A stretch of 64,000 bases of DNA, taken from assembly GCA_008360955.1 (NCBI GenBank), contig LUCM01001933.1, positions 220,420 to 284,419 of the forward strand, read 5' to 3'. The notes beneath the pieces are model-generated. The model searched no databases, was not told the origin of the DNA, and worked only from the letters and a program-made list of their open reading frames with translations. Positions 1 to 11,800 of this stretch are shown piece by piece. The position numbers and the translations under genes were made by a program. The DNA is from Fasciolopsis buskii. Lineage: Eukaryota > Platyhelminthes > Trematoda > Plagiorchiida > Fasciolidae. Numbering within the stretch: position 1 is the stretch's first letter; the number at the start of each line of letters is the position of its first letter.

Positions 1-188
1 AAACTTCCCTGGCCCACTTGTCATTATCCAACAAGTGGTCTACAACCTGATCGTGTGACAAATTGACCAATTACACATACACACAGACGCATTCTTAGAG
101 TTGTGAACTGATGTGAATGCAAACGGACAATTTCCCTTGAACCATCTCCAGACCATATTTGATGTTATGTATTGGCATGAATACGAAT

Positions 189-353
189 AACTGAAAACGA
201 GCTTGTTCGCCTTTCAAAGGTGACACCGAAGCGGAAATTATCCAACGGAGACTGTCAAGTTCAATCAGTGGAACATTCTTTGCTGCACAATTAAAAACTG
301 TATTCACATCCAAACCGATCATGTGTTTCCAACTGAAAACGAGCTTGTTCGCC
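189..353. repeat. 23-bp direct repeat pair
   Basis: The same 23 bases occur at 189-211 and 331-353, starting 142 bp apart, while the flanking sequence differs. Both lie inside a 128-codon minus-strand open frame (95-481) that I do not recognise. The pair could mark a short insertion, a local duplication or repeated coding sequence. No other copy was seen in the window. Confidence 0.6.
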
Positions 354-577
354 ACGTTCAGTTGTTTTATCTGATGTGTTGTCGTGAGGTTCCAATACTC
401 ATCTGTCCGTGGGTTTGAATGACCACTTTTCTCTGGCTTATTATTACTCGTTCCACTCCAAGGCCGGTAACCGACCGCCATTGGTCAAGTAGCTGCCTAA
501 CACACCCACCCTGTGGCCAGGTTGTTCCGGTAACCTGCGTGGACTTTCTAGTCCATGCGTGATGCATATCTCTACAA

Positions 578-1100
578 GTGTCTCAGCATGGTCGGGGCTG
601 GGTGTCTGAAGCTACGAGTTGGCTAATCCTCTGAACGCCTCTCAAAACGCACCCCAATGACCTGCGTTTCAAGGATCCCATACTGCGCTCACTCTTCTCG
701 TGGCGGAGGTGTCCCCATGTTGACTGGTCCTTAATAACCAATCTAGGGAAGTTGACTAAACTCCGATCCCAAACGAACTAAAGGCAGTGTACGAAGCATA
801 CATTTGTATGCTCACCAGCGTCCGTGCCAGACGGGATGTTTAGCCCCATGCAAAGGTCTTATGAATTGAACAATAAGTCACCGGTCCCCAGTGATCTACG
901 CGATCCCCAGGTCGTCCAAGTGCTCTGCGGCCTAGGCCATTTGAATAAATGTTCAACGCGGGAACCCCTAAGTTAGCCCGGTAAATTTGGTAGTATCAAG
1001 CCCACAGAAGACTCATGAACTCCGATTGATAGCCATTGATGTGGAGATGAGGAATGTAAGGACTAGTACGTGTGATGGATTCTACCCACTCGGTTTGGGC
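578..1100 (+). repeat. Dispersed repeat family D, copy 1
   Basis: This segment is collinear with 47752-48360 and, more weakly, with 57380-57815. Shared landmarks in order are a CGAGTTGGCTA block, a block around CTAAAC-CCGAT-CCAAAC, a block around CACCGGTCCCCAGTG, an AGCCCACA block, and a terminal CATGAA-TCC-GAT-GATAGCC-AT block. No protein domain is visible in any copy, so this is probably a non-coding portion of a mobile element. The class is unknown. Confidence 0.6.
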
Positions 1101-3817
1101 GAGGATACGTTTGCAGATAAACAAGCGAAAACCCCAGATGCGGCATATCGTGGATGAGTTTCAGAGTCCAATTTACGACTGGACGAAGTCAGTGAAATCA
1201 GACACTCACTTTTCTTTCCTCGATTTGCACATCGGCCAGGTCAGAGAGCATTACGTAATACCAGCTGAGAAGTCGCATCGGAGAAGTGATTCGATAGGGT
1301 TTGGGTAATGGAACGCAGATAGCCGAGGTGCCACTGACCGAGGATGTCTGTGTGCGAAAAAATGAGAAATACAAATGATAAATCTCAAACGAACATTACC
1401 AATAACAAATTGTTCCAGACAAACTGATCTTGTGAAATCTTTCTAATGACAGAACAAGCGTTGTCGGCTGAGATTACAATTTTGCTTTGTTCTAGCATTG
1501 ACAACTATCAGAATGAACCCAACAAATGCCACATCGGATTTTGGATGCATTTCGAATTCAGTCTTTTGTTCTGACGCCGCGACTATACCTGTCTGATCAC
1601 CGCCAGTGGCTTACAGTGGCAAAAAGCATTATGCGTGTTATGGCAATCACGTGATCTGGTAAACATCCAAATTGGCCTGTGTAAATTTTCACAGATTAGA
1701 AGTTCCAACCTTGTTACAATCTGGATTTATCGGATTTAAACAAACAGGCATTTGTCACAATCAGATCTTTACGTGCTGATGTGTTTTCCAGCTTCATTAG
1801 TCCAGAAATAAACTCTGTGCCCCCGGAACAAACTTCGGGCCGAACGGGAACAACGAAGCAGCACAAGGGTTGACGGATCAGATCAGAACAACTTTTTACG
1901 CCTCGCTAACCACGCTGATTGTTCAGCTGTTTGTCGCGTTTCATGTGAATGAAATCAAAAGGGAAACCTTACAGCTGACTTATTGAGTCAGCAAAAATGG
2001 CATATCTAATGCCGTTGTACGGGAGGAGTGCGTGATATCAAGTCACTTTAAATACTGGATTGGTGAGAACCAGCCTGGTGAAATTCGTGCAAGAGTCTCT
2101 CGCAGCTGAGATTCGATGATAATGATTGACCCACTATTCAATTTCTAACATGTGACATCAACATGTTCTCAGACGGATGTTTGGTCGGGTTTAGGGAGAC
2201 GATTGAGTAAGGCATAGGTAATTGAATACATACTAGAATTGATAACACGTGATAGTCAGTCTGAACATAGAATTTGTAGACGGGTTCAAACCAAACCGAA
2301 GCACGATAGACCAAATATCTCGGGACAACATAAGTGTCGCTTGTGACGTCAGGTTCATTTTCCGAGGCTGTCCGGTGAAACTGTTCGCTTGTGTTCCAAC
2401 GCAGCAGTTTGCGCGCAGATTATCGACCCGTGATATCGATCTGATTTCCTTACTAGTATAATCACCGGCTTGTTATAATTTCTCTTTGATTGCCTTGAGC
2501 AAATTAGTGCGATTGTTATATGCATAAATGGAATGAAATGAGATCTTTCCATCACCATGTGAATTGTGAAACTCCCAAATTCACTAGGTCACGAGAATAG
2601 ATATGGTTGGTTATTCTTGTATGCCCACGGCAAATGCCAATTTGTGCATTTTTACGTCTGCGACCGACATGTGATGGGAATATTTTCCCCAAAAAGAACT
2701 GCAAATTGCACGAATATTCATCAGTGTTGATGCGACGGACAATAGTTGTTCGTATAATCGTCCTCCTTAGTGGATCCAAGTATCGCACTTTACCAGCTGC
2801 CGTAGGGAATCAATCAATTCGCGGCCGTTGAAATTGATTTGGGATCACGACCACGTTATTGCCAGCAGACGGGACATCATTCTCGAATTCTGCAGTGCAC
2901 GAAATTGTGACAACGGTAAATACACATCTCTGTGCTCTCTCTCACACACACACGGATCCCGGATTCCGATTGGCCGACCGTACCAACCTAGACTGAAGCA
3001 AATCGAGGTCGATGGCCATACTCTGGCTGCCAAAACCGTCCTGCTGACTGGTTGTGCACCGCATACTAGAAGAAAACAACCCGTTTTATTCGAGTCGTTA
3101 GTCGTAAAAGAGCGAGAAATAATATTGCACAAGTACGAACAAAATTCAGTCGGTAGGTAGTGCAGTAGATACCTGGAGATGAAATGGAGAGATCAAGTGC
3201 GTTCCAATCCAATCAGATTTGCGCGAGAAAAATGGCCGATGTGAATGACGATGATGATATAGACGAATTAGTTCCCTAATTGCATCAGAATCAAAACGGG
3301 TTCGGAGAGAACATATGACTAATTTTCCTCGGAACTGCATAACAGTTGTATGTCAGTTTGGATCACCGCCAGCGTTCTTCATGGACGGTACTGTCCAGCT
3401 TCAGGCCACAGAAGTTGGAAGTTGGCATGCAACGATGATCGCAGCAGAAGGGAATGCCAACACGCTCATTGGCCAATTGCTAGTTTCCAAAGTCTGGCTG
3501 TATTTTTTACGCTTGTTGTGTATTACGTGGCACGCGCGGAAGTAGGCGTGGAGTGGGGGTGATGAAGGATTATTTGAATGTTATTCGACTTACCCGTATG
3601 AACCGTGTAAACAGTCACGAAGATTCAAACAGCTTCGGCAATTTCGTATCAGGTTGGCGAGCTACAGCGTCTTATAGTCTCTTGGCCCCTTGCAGCTTAT
3701 ATGCCAACTAGCCAATGGAATGACAGTCACCAGTCTGAATTAGTCCACACGTGAATTTTAAATAAATCTGAAAATGATATCTAGCTTCTATGGTTTTATG
3801 GCTGCCTCGAATCTCTC
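1101..3817. other. No gene recognised
   Basis: Both strands carry only short open frames (up to 110 codons, at 2828-3160 plus), without recognisable domains or convincing splice sites. I saw no repeat shared with the rest of the window. It is best read as intergenic or intronic DNA. Confidence 0.5.
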
Positions 3818-3973
3818 AACTTTTACTTCCTTTATTGATGCAACACCAGTGTCAGGATGGACACCGCGGCCAACAGAGGGCTGCCGAGTGGAGAAGTTGA
3901 CCGATATTGAGGGGATTCGAACCCACAACCTTCTCACATCCAAACGCCACAATCTAACCCGCCTGACCACCGT
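3818..3973 (-). repeat. tRNA-derived SINE (family 1), copy 1
   Basis: Read on the minus strand, a tRNA-like head contains a B-box match (GGTTCGAATCC). It is followed by a conserved body (CCCTCTGTTGGCC) and a tail containing AATAAAGGAAGTAAAAG. The same order occurs in ten other places in the window. The better copies have complementary head ends (GCCGGCGG and CCGCCGG) that can close a tRNA-like acceptor stem, and the A-box region resembles Leu/Ser tRNAs. Transcription by RNA polymerase III is inferred. Confidence 0.75.
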
Positions 3974-5947
3974 GTACTGTTGGGTGGTGGTAGCGACCTC
4001 CACTACGTGTCTCTAACTGTTCTGTCATCACGACATCCGGACTGGGCTGACATGAGGGCTGACTACAATGTTTATGGACTGCTGCCTATCCGGTCAACCG
4101 TAAGGTTTGGGCAGTAGCACAACATTAAGCGCCACCTCAGCGGTAAGCATTGTCGTTCGTAAAAGCCACCTCCGATCCGAAAAGCTTTTGACAAAGTCAG
4201 AGCTGGGACGTTAGGCTGAAAATTTCAGCTATCCGCAACGAACCCAAAGCTCTCTCGAAGCATTTTGTTTAGACAAAACTGTCCCTCAATTCTACCGGCA
4301 GCTTCGGGACAAGAAAAAGTGTCTATGAATCGGAGAACAAATCGGAAAGCAAGATACCGGGTGTGGTGAATCAACCGCCTCATCAAAAAGGGACCCACTG
4401 ATCACAGAATACCACGTGATCAGAATCCAGCGAAACAACCGTAGTAAAACAACGGCAGCGTTCTTGCTGCTACTCTCTGCGACCCCAAAACCGGACCGGC
4501 AAAGGTGTGCGCGAAAGTGGGTGTGAGCGTTTCTCCGGGTTGTATTTTTCTGGTCCGCATCTGAACGCCAGATGACGTGTCTCGCGAGTGCTTCTACAAA
4601 GCTTCAGTGAGTTGTTTGTCTTTCGACATGAGCATTGCTCTTCAAATAGCTTGTAATTGCTTTCTTTTCGCCCGGAAATCTTGCGTCGTACAGTCTGTTG
4701 TCTTGCTGTGGTTCAGGCATTCATTCACTTCTTGCTCTCAAAAGGAGCCCGATTGATTGCCTTCAACCAAACCTGCCAAACTTTGATTACTAATTGCGAA
4801 ATTGTCAACAAGAACGATGAGGTAAAGTGTGCCATACTCGTATGATACCTGTGATTAATTTGGGTGGATATTAGTTCATCAGGTCTTGTTGAAAGCGAAA
4901 ATCGCTAATGACATTAGTCGAGATCATACGATCAACAACATCCAAACCTAAATAAGACATTTTTGATCGTCGGTGTGTAGGATGCAGGGAGCCATGTTGT
5001 CAGATTTCACAAAGTTTGTAGCATTTTTCCTGCTGTGCACGAATTTCAACCCACTCTTATCCCGTTTGGGGTCTTTGCAACTTCGTTCTCTGTTGTGTGA
5101 TAGAAAAAAAAACAAAAAACTGCCTCGGCTTTTCAATTTCTTTTGAGTTTTATCGATTTCTGCGAATGCCTGAGCGTTTCGTAAATTCCCGTAGACAGCG
5201 TGGTAAGACCAATAACAAATCGTCCAATTACTGTTTACACCCGTTCCCATGGTTTCATCCAATCCTCTGATGGAGCCTTATTGGTGTTGTTATTAATGGA
5301 GCGGCGGTAAAGCAAGTTCCCGAGGCAAACGAACTCGTGCATTTGGCAAACAATTGGTCCCGTCTGTTTGCCAGACAGTTTCTATCCGCGCCGGATAAAC
5401 TATCGCATGGCAATTGTTGTCACAACTCGAGTACTCAAACTCCTCTCCTGATTGATTGTATGGTGAATATCACATTTGTCATACTCGTTGTGCATAACGG
5501 TTAAATAAAAACAAGAAATTCAGAAACTCAGGACTAATTATAAGGCACTGTCACCGGGAGTGTTCACAAGAGTCGAATTGTGCGGTTACCATAGTCAATG
5601 TTTTTTCCCCCGGCCGGGTAATAATTTTGCTCCTCGGACGAACATACAGCCCGGCAACAAGCGTCGAACATTGGTATTGCGATGTAGCCCGGACATACAT
5701 TGGTAACGTAAAACGTACCACGTACTGAGTTGTATTCCGTCGCATTTTAAAGAAATCTGCGGTATCAAATAGCCACGTATGATCAGCTAGCTGTATACTT
5801 CAAATTATCGTTGGCATACGGAAAGAAGCAGTTTGCCGGAGGGAACAATTTTGTTCCATTTCGGTCTGACGAAAAAACGAGTAAAAATATCTGCAGCTCA
5901 GGTTGCATATTTTAGAAGTTAGAAGGCGTACACTGAGTTATAACGTT
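3974..5947. other. No gene recognised
   Basis: The longest open frame here is 104 codons on the minus strand (4948-5262). It has no recognisable domain. No repeats shared with the rest of the window were noticed. A frame at 5551-5745 on the minus strand is flanked by a weak AG and a GTAAC, but the signals are too poor to call an exon. Confidence 0.45.
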
Positions 5948-6027
5948 TATTGTGAGGTTTCGATCCAAACTAGGACTCCTTGTCACGTTTGACAACGATT
6001 CCTAGTATGGATCGAAACGTCACAATA
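5948..6027. repeat. 28-bp inverted repeat (hairpin) beside an (AT)n tract
   Basis: Arms 5948-5975 and 6000-6027 are reverse complements with two mismatches, separated by a 24-nt loop. The right arm runs straight into an (AT)n tract. The arms contain ATCGAAACGT, comparable to the GTCGAAACGTTGG in the larger inverted-repeat elements at 28.2 and 44.6 kb. It may be a miniature derivative of that kind of element, but the remaining sequence is too short to prove it. Confidence 0.7.
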
Positions 6028-6086
6028 TATATATATATTATATATATATATATATTATATATATATATATATACGTATATATATAA
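6024..6086. repeat. (AT)n microsatellite
   Basis: About 60 bp of nearly pure AT dinucleotides with a few interruptions. It is self-complementary and could extrude a cruciform together with the adjacent 28-bp inverted repeat. Confidence 0.95.
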
Positions 6087-6393
6087 AGGCCAATTTTGCA
6101 CAAATTGCAGATTCAGAGAATCGATCGTTTGGTTGATCATTTATTCATTCAGAGTAATGATCGTCCACTCCAGTGGTTGGATTGACTGGTGGACTGGCAA
6201 ATCTACAATTGATTTAATGGATCAGAAATCGGTATTCTACCGCTAAAATCAGACGAGGTGAACAAAAATGATCGGAGCGCGATTTTTATTTGTTCGGATC
6301 GATTCCATCGATTTGGTGACTGACTTATGCCCACTGTGTGGGTGTGTACGAACACCAAGTAAATAATACGCCAAAATAACGAACAGGACTTAC

Positions 6394-7140
6394 CCGTCGT
6401 TGTTGTTGTCGCGTGGATCGCGTTGTACGCGACGGTCCATCGGTGAAGACGGACTGATCGAGCACGTACTCGCCCTCCGTTGTCTCAGAATGGGGTGCCT
6501 CGTCATCATCATCGTCATCGTCATCCTCCTCCTCGTCCTCCTCATCGCACAGTTCGCTCAAATGCGATATAATTCGCTTACGGCGTTCCACGACCTGGAT
6601 GTCATATTCCGTTTTCAGTCGCATTTCTGTTGTTGTTCCTGTGGTGACTGATTTTGCTTCGCACCTGCCACCACCCGGACCAGTCCACGATCTTTTCGTC
6701 AGATCGCCCGAGCGCGAGTTGGACGTAGAGGAGTCAGCAATCAGGGGGGCCTGATAGACTACGTACTCTGCAAATGCGTGCAATTCGGCTAACAATTCGG
6801 ACAGGATTGCACCTCGTCTTGTCTGCAAATGATCGGTAACATTGCCCGTATCCTCGTCGTCGCGATCATCTTCATCACAGGCTAACGACGATCCGGATTG
6901 GGTTTCGTGATTGACTCGTCTGAAGTAACCACCACTATCAGTAGGATCCGGAGACAATGAACCCTCGGATCCGATTGAATCCATAGTACCAACAGTATTC
7001 CAGGATCGATCGGATAATTGATGCGGACGTGATGTGTACTCACTCGGGCACTTTTTTGCCGTCCCGTTCAGTTTAAGCATCCATGGAGGTGGAGCACTAG
7101 ATCTGTCGTTTCGGTCAGCGATAATGTCCAATTCTTTTAG
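6394..7140 (-). CDS. Internal exon (249 codons) of an unidentified protein with an acidic tract
   Basis: The minus strand is open for 747 nt between a good acceptor (pyrimidine-rich TTTTTTACAAATTAG ending at 7141) and a good donor (CGG followed by GTAAGT, intron starting at 6393). Both boundaries are phase 0. The peptide begins LKELDIIADRND and continues through APPPWMLKLNG, a Ser/Asp-rich stretch, a helical-looking segment (AELHAFAEYVVYQAPLI), and ERRKRIISHLSELC followed by an uninterrupted Glu/Asp run of about 17 residues. It then ends in an Arg/Gln-rich tail. The composition suggests a cytoplasmic or nuclear scaffold rather than an enzyme. The ERRKRII...LCDEEDEEE segment slightly recalls the C-terminal helix of bMERB domains (MICAL/EHBP1 families), but this is only an impression. 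The upstream exon at 7477-7548 joins in frame. I do not recognise the protein. Confidence 0.7.
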
Positions 7141-7476
7141 CTAATTTGTAAAAAAGAATAGATTAAACAGTAAAATCGGAATAAACACAAAAATGGTCAG
7201 TTCACACTCGCGTATTTCTAGATAGACGGAGACATCTCACACTGTGATGCCGCCTTCTCAAATGCTTAACCACTGGACGACTTAAATTGAACTTTGATCG
7301 ATAACGATAATCCATATAGTTAATGCACTTAAAAAGATAACTATAATGAATGAATTGGGTTCACGTTTTGTCAACGGTTTTTCTTAATCTTAATAGGTCA
7401 GATGAACGTTGTGCCACTAGGAAAAAAGATACAATAGTCACGTGAAAACGATATTTGTTCATCTTAAGACACTTAC

Positions 7477-7548
7477 GCGAGCGACGAACTTGGGTCCAAT
7501 ACGTACCGATCTAGCAGCGGGCGGGACGATTCGCGAAACAATGCCAAT
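7477..7548 (-). CDS. 72-nt internal exon upstream of the 6394-7140 exon
   Basis: On the minus strand, the acceptor CTTCACATCTCAG is followed by 72 open nucleotides and then the consensus donor GTAAGT (intron starts at 7476). Both ends are phase 0. The 24 residues run from IGIVSRIVPP to RIGPKFVAR and join in frame to LKELDII of the next exon across a 336-nt intron. Matching splice signals, phase and orientation make a shared gene likely. GPKFVARLKEL looks superficially like the start of an immunoglobulin I-set domain, but what follows does not continue as one. Earlier exons would lie at higher coordinates and were not found. Confidence 0.6.
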
Positions 7549-8280
7549 CTGAGATGTGAAGCGGTAACTCCAGTTTTTCCTTCATATTTTAATACTTTTT
7601 AGTTTCAACTAGACCGGTCAATCATTTTAGACAAAACAAGTCTGATGTGGGCAAGTCCTTGAAGCACTATCTGAATGAAAGCTTTTGAAATTTATTGGGT
7701 ATACGTCTAATTCTCGAAGGAAACGCTCTCCTCTTCCAATTGGGGAACAATTTTGGGTTATCATAGATCCCGGTTACTAGCCATCCGGTTTACTGACCCC
7801 GGCTCGACACAGCTCTAACCACTTCATTCTACTGATTTGAGCCCTGGACCATCATTCAAGGGATTTGCTGTCATGGTAATCCACACACTTATGTGGTTCT
7901 ATACTGAATGATATCCATTCACTGCGCCAAACTGACTACTTTAGACAAAGACAGGAGACTACCAAGTTACACACCTCACGGTCTTTTGATGACTGACCGT
8001 TTTACCTAGTTCAGTTGCACTTTAAGAGTGAGGCCCGATGTCGCGTCGTTCTGCTTGGATTTTGGTGTGAACAGATTTGCATAGTTGTCAAAAATCAAGC
8101 TTCAAAACTCTTCGAATGTAAGAGGTTGTAATCATAGGGCTTACCGGGCAGAAGCCCACTTTGTCTGGATTAAAGAAGGATGAGAGGGGGTTGGATTTGT
8201 GCACATGTCCGAGCAAGATGTTACGAAACGAAAGCAAAGTTATCACTCAGTTTGTTGTTTTCGTTGGCCCTTAGCAAGCC
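7549..8280. other. Probable intron or intergenic sequence
   Basis: It lies upstream, on the minus strand, of the 72-nt exon. No further exon with credible splice signals was found and no shared repeat was noticed. The 3' end of an RTE-like LINE starts at its right edge and may extend further left in a form too diverged to see. Confidence 0.4.
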
Positions 8281-8568
8281 AATGGGGAGACATCTAAGGA
8301 TATGGCGGTGAACCGTGAACAGTGGCGATCGTGCTGTCATTTTCTATCGAATCAGAATGATTGAAAACGTGCGTTTGTACAGTTAGACTGCGTTCCGTGT
8401 GTAGGCTGCAGCAGCATCTTATCTTTTCCTGCCTGTGTAGGTCCACTCCCTGTTCCCCTTGGATATTCACTCTTGCTATATAAATGTGTAACTCTGGGGA
8501 AAGGCAGCGGTCAGTGAGGCTTGCCTTGCTGTTTAACGCTGAACGATGATGATGATGTTGATGACGAT
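8281..8568 (+). mobile_element. RTE-like LINE, 3' end (truncated)
   Basis: The last 27 codons of an open frame (reading ETSKDMAVNREQWRSCCHFL, stop ending at 8364) resemble the C-terminal tail of RTE-clade reverse transcriptase polyproteins. After a short 3' UTR, 8459-8568 matches 24219-24330 almost base for base (landmarks GGATATTCACTCTT, TAACTCTGGGGAAAGGC, TGTTTAACGCTGAACG) and ends in an ATGATGATG-type trinucleotide tail. Short 3' UTRs and simple-repeat tails are usual for RTE elements. The copy is 5'-truncated and not mobile. Confidence 0.7.
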
Positions 8569-8721
8569 AAAGCCAACGGGGATAGTCCTCGTTGTGTCAT
8601 ACCAACAGGTTACACATTTCAAACTGCACCTCGGTTTCACAGCCTATCAGGCTGTTTGATTTGCGAACTACCCAACTAAAACAATGTCATTTTTTGACGA
8701 ATGCAGCATTAGGATAGTTGG

Positions 8722-8850
8722 TTGGCAGATGCGAACAAATGTGAAAAGTCTTTGACCCGGACAGGGCTCGAACCTGTGAATGGACGCAACCAACGTATTT
8801 GTACCGTCTGTGTCCCAAGAGTTGGCCTACGACGACGCCAGATCGAGCGG
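8722..8850 (-). repeat. tRNA-like SINE head with an intact T-arm (third family)
   Basis: On the minus strand, ACAGGTTCGAGCCCTGT (8777 down to 8761) forms a perfect T-arm: a 5-bp stem and a 7-nt loop with the B box. Upstream is a region with A-box character (TAGGCCAACTCTTGG). There is no matching acceptor stem around the 3' flank (CGGGTCAAAGACTTTTC), so this is a tRNA-derived repeat head rather than a tRNA gene. Only one copy was seen in the window. Confidence 0.5.
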
Positions 8851-8870
8851 AGTTCGGACATTTCACTTAG

Positions 8871-11800
8871 GAACCAATGGTTTCTCGACCAAATTACACA
8901 AGTGCGGTAGGCGTTTGACAATTTGATTGCCAGAGCCGGATCCCCCCCACCTCCCTTGGAATCGATCAGACACGGCCCGCTAGAGTTCACGAGCACGACG
9001 AGTTAGGAAATTTGGCTGGCACATTTCGTGGAAATTGAGAAATAATCATAGTGGAAAAAATACGAGACCACGCATTCGTGCCGCGTACGTTCCACTCTGT
9101 CGGCTGTGCTGTTTGAAGCTGCGCGAGCCCGAAATTTCTGTCGTCGTGCCGGGAAATTATCCGTACGTGGATGAAATATGTTAGAACCACGATTGGTAGG
9201 TAATGACGCGTTCGGGAAAAGAGAAAGTTTAAAAGAAAACCAGGAGGGGAACTTGAGTAAAGAAGAAAACAGTAGTACCATGGAGACGTGAAATCTACAC
9301 CGAACTAAGACATACCAATTTCTGATTGAAATCAGCTCGGTAGACACGCACATAGAAAGGCAACCGCGCCCAAGACCGCGTCAAACAACTTAAACGTCAG
9401 TTGACTAGTTGACGAGCGTTTACTACAAATAATTCGTTATTGCAAGAAAAAAACTTTCATTCGCGTATCTCGGTCCCCACAGTTACTTTTAGGAGCAATT
9501 TTTCATGCAGCTTGGCAACAAGAAGAACAAGAACAAGAACGCAGCTTTTTTTGTGAATTGCAAAGAAGCAACAGCTACATTGGGTTAGCGTCAAGCCTCT
9601 CTAGTGGGCTTATTCATCGATTATAACAATGATGTCTTTCAAATTTTCAATTCGATTTCATCCACTCACAAATGTGGACGATTTCTGAACTTTGTCGTTG
9701 TGTACACTTTTATCGTGTTTCAAATCGGCGAACGACATTTATTCGTCCGTCTATTGATTATACCGAACGTTCTCAACCGCAACACTTCCATGTTCAGAAT
9801 CTGTCAAATTGATTCACAAGTAAATCAGTGAATTCCAACCGGATTTTGCTCAACTTTACATTTCATCCTCACTCAAATTGTTCTTGGACTTCGCAAACCA
9901 TTGGGGGAAATTCCCACAGTTCGGCTCGCATTAATGTGATCCCATTTCGGATGTCTGTTCGAGCATTACTTCACCGTCCGATAGGCTACATCGAATCCTA
10001 GAAAGAGAACAAAAACACTCCAACTCCTTAGCACTGGAAAATATTGATTTGTAGTTAATACTCTCGAAAGCCCCGTCTTGTGCTTTGTTTACAGAATAAC
10101 GCGATTCTGGACTGAGTCACATTTGCGGTAAAAGTCAGCGTTGCCTGAACGAAGCCGCGCTAGGTCTAGGCAAAGCTAGTAAATTAATTGCCGCCAAAGC
10201 TGAGTTTTTAACTGAGTAACACCAAAAGTGTGCCAATCGTGGAGTTTACCAACCGATGTGCTCTGTGCTTGTCATTTGATTGATCGAGTCCGGAATGGTT
10301 AACCACGAAGAGATTTTTTGTTTGCGAAGAATTAGCAAATGCCATCCGGCGTTTTCGCAAATACAAATACAACAAGAGTGATAATCTTTATTCACGAAGG
10401 CCGAAGGAGGCAAGCTAGAAACCCATTTTTCTCTCAATAGTACCTTTTGTGATGGGCTTGTAACGGGCGCCCACGTGAGGAGAGGTAGATCACAGTGCGA
10501 GTATATGACAAATGATTTTAGAGGATTCTATGCAAGATAAAAGGAAAGTGCTATCAGTTATTCGTATACCACTATTGAAGTTCAACTAAATTAATTTATA
10601 CTGCTACTGGCAGGCTCCGTTTTTTTTCAAGGGCATAAAAATCCTATTCATTGGTAATATCACGTTATCCTATTCATTTAATACAATTTCTGACTGATTT
10701 AACACGTCCTATGGTAACTTAAGCATCATACACATTAGTTGATTGCAAGAAACAACGATCTAGAAGAACTGGAAACGGGACTTATCGTCGTGGAAAAGTG
10801 GCTACGAGTGAATAACTATAGATCTTCCTGGTCACGTGAGTGTACGCGTACTACTTATCAGCTGGGCATCAAAAATATGTTCAAAATTTGACAGTATACT
10901 GTACATTTGCGGTAGGCCATTGGATGGATTTGAGACAATCACGTTTCACGATCATGGACTTGTTCGGAGAAATTGTGTGCACATTACAAACCCATGGCCC
11001 TCAGGTACCACCACTTGGATGCGTCTTGTGAGTTTGCACCTCTCGTTCTTTTTCACAAACGAAAGGTGCGAAGCACGCCTGGTCCAGGCTGGTTGACGGT
11101 TAGCAGCAGTACGTGTCGACTTGAGAATCTTTCAAACCGGGACCCGTGTGACCCAATTATTTTGTCTGATGAGTCATTACAAATGGCGAGAAACTTCCTA
11201 CCTGTCTCGACTGTGGCCTTTTGAACGGGATTACCAATGCGGTTTGGTTGATTAGTCCAAGTCTCACAGTTGACGTCATCTCTCGGCCATCAGTCGCCTA
11301 AGTAGCCACGTCGGGGACCAAGTCACCGGACTAGTCTGCGTGACAAGAACGAACGTTACCGTGACGAGGGCACACCTACACCATTTGCACAAACTGGACT
11401 GGGTTGAACTTATTCGCATCGTACCATTGAGTAAAAGGTGGAAATCACAGCACAGAAATACCGGGTAGGAAAATCAAAATGTCGAATTTTTAAGTTTGGT
11501 CCCGGTTATTGTAACTAGTGATTTGGATTAAAAAAAAATTGTGAATGGGAAGTCACCCCGGATCCCGGACCGGAGGGAAGGCGAGTGGAAACCGGTATCG
11601 ATTCGTTGTATCTCGTTTTGACCAAATTGGAATCTATATTGTTTGCGCATACGACCACTTAGAGCATCTAGGACGACAGGAAACGTGTGCAATTGAACAG
11701 GAACAAACGAAAAAGCTCAAATTCAAAATTTGTGGTGTCCTGTTTACGTCACCCGAGGCATAAAGTGAATCATTCAGCCGCAGTTTTTCACGTCCAAGGC

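Noticed and set aside
3774..4016. 80-codon frame on the plus strand, with an opposite-strand 71-codon frame
   Set aside because: Both are translations of a SINE; similar frames recur at the other SINE copies (26146, 46831, 51529, 62573 and 62757).
8761..8850. tRNA gene on the minus strand
   Set aside because: Only the T-arm is intact; no 7-bp acceptor stem or anticodon arm can be formed.
11166..11210. CTGATGA followed by a 6-bp stem-loop and GAAAC, resembling a hammerhead
   Set aside because: Two extra bases separate the stem from GAAAC, and the sequences before CTGATGA and after the nearest GTC do not pair as stem I.
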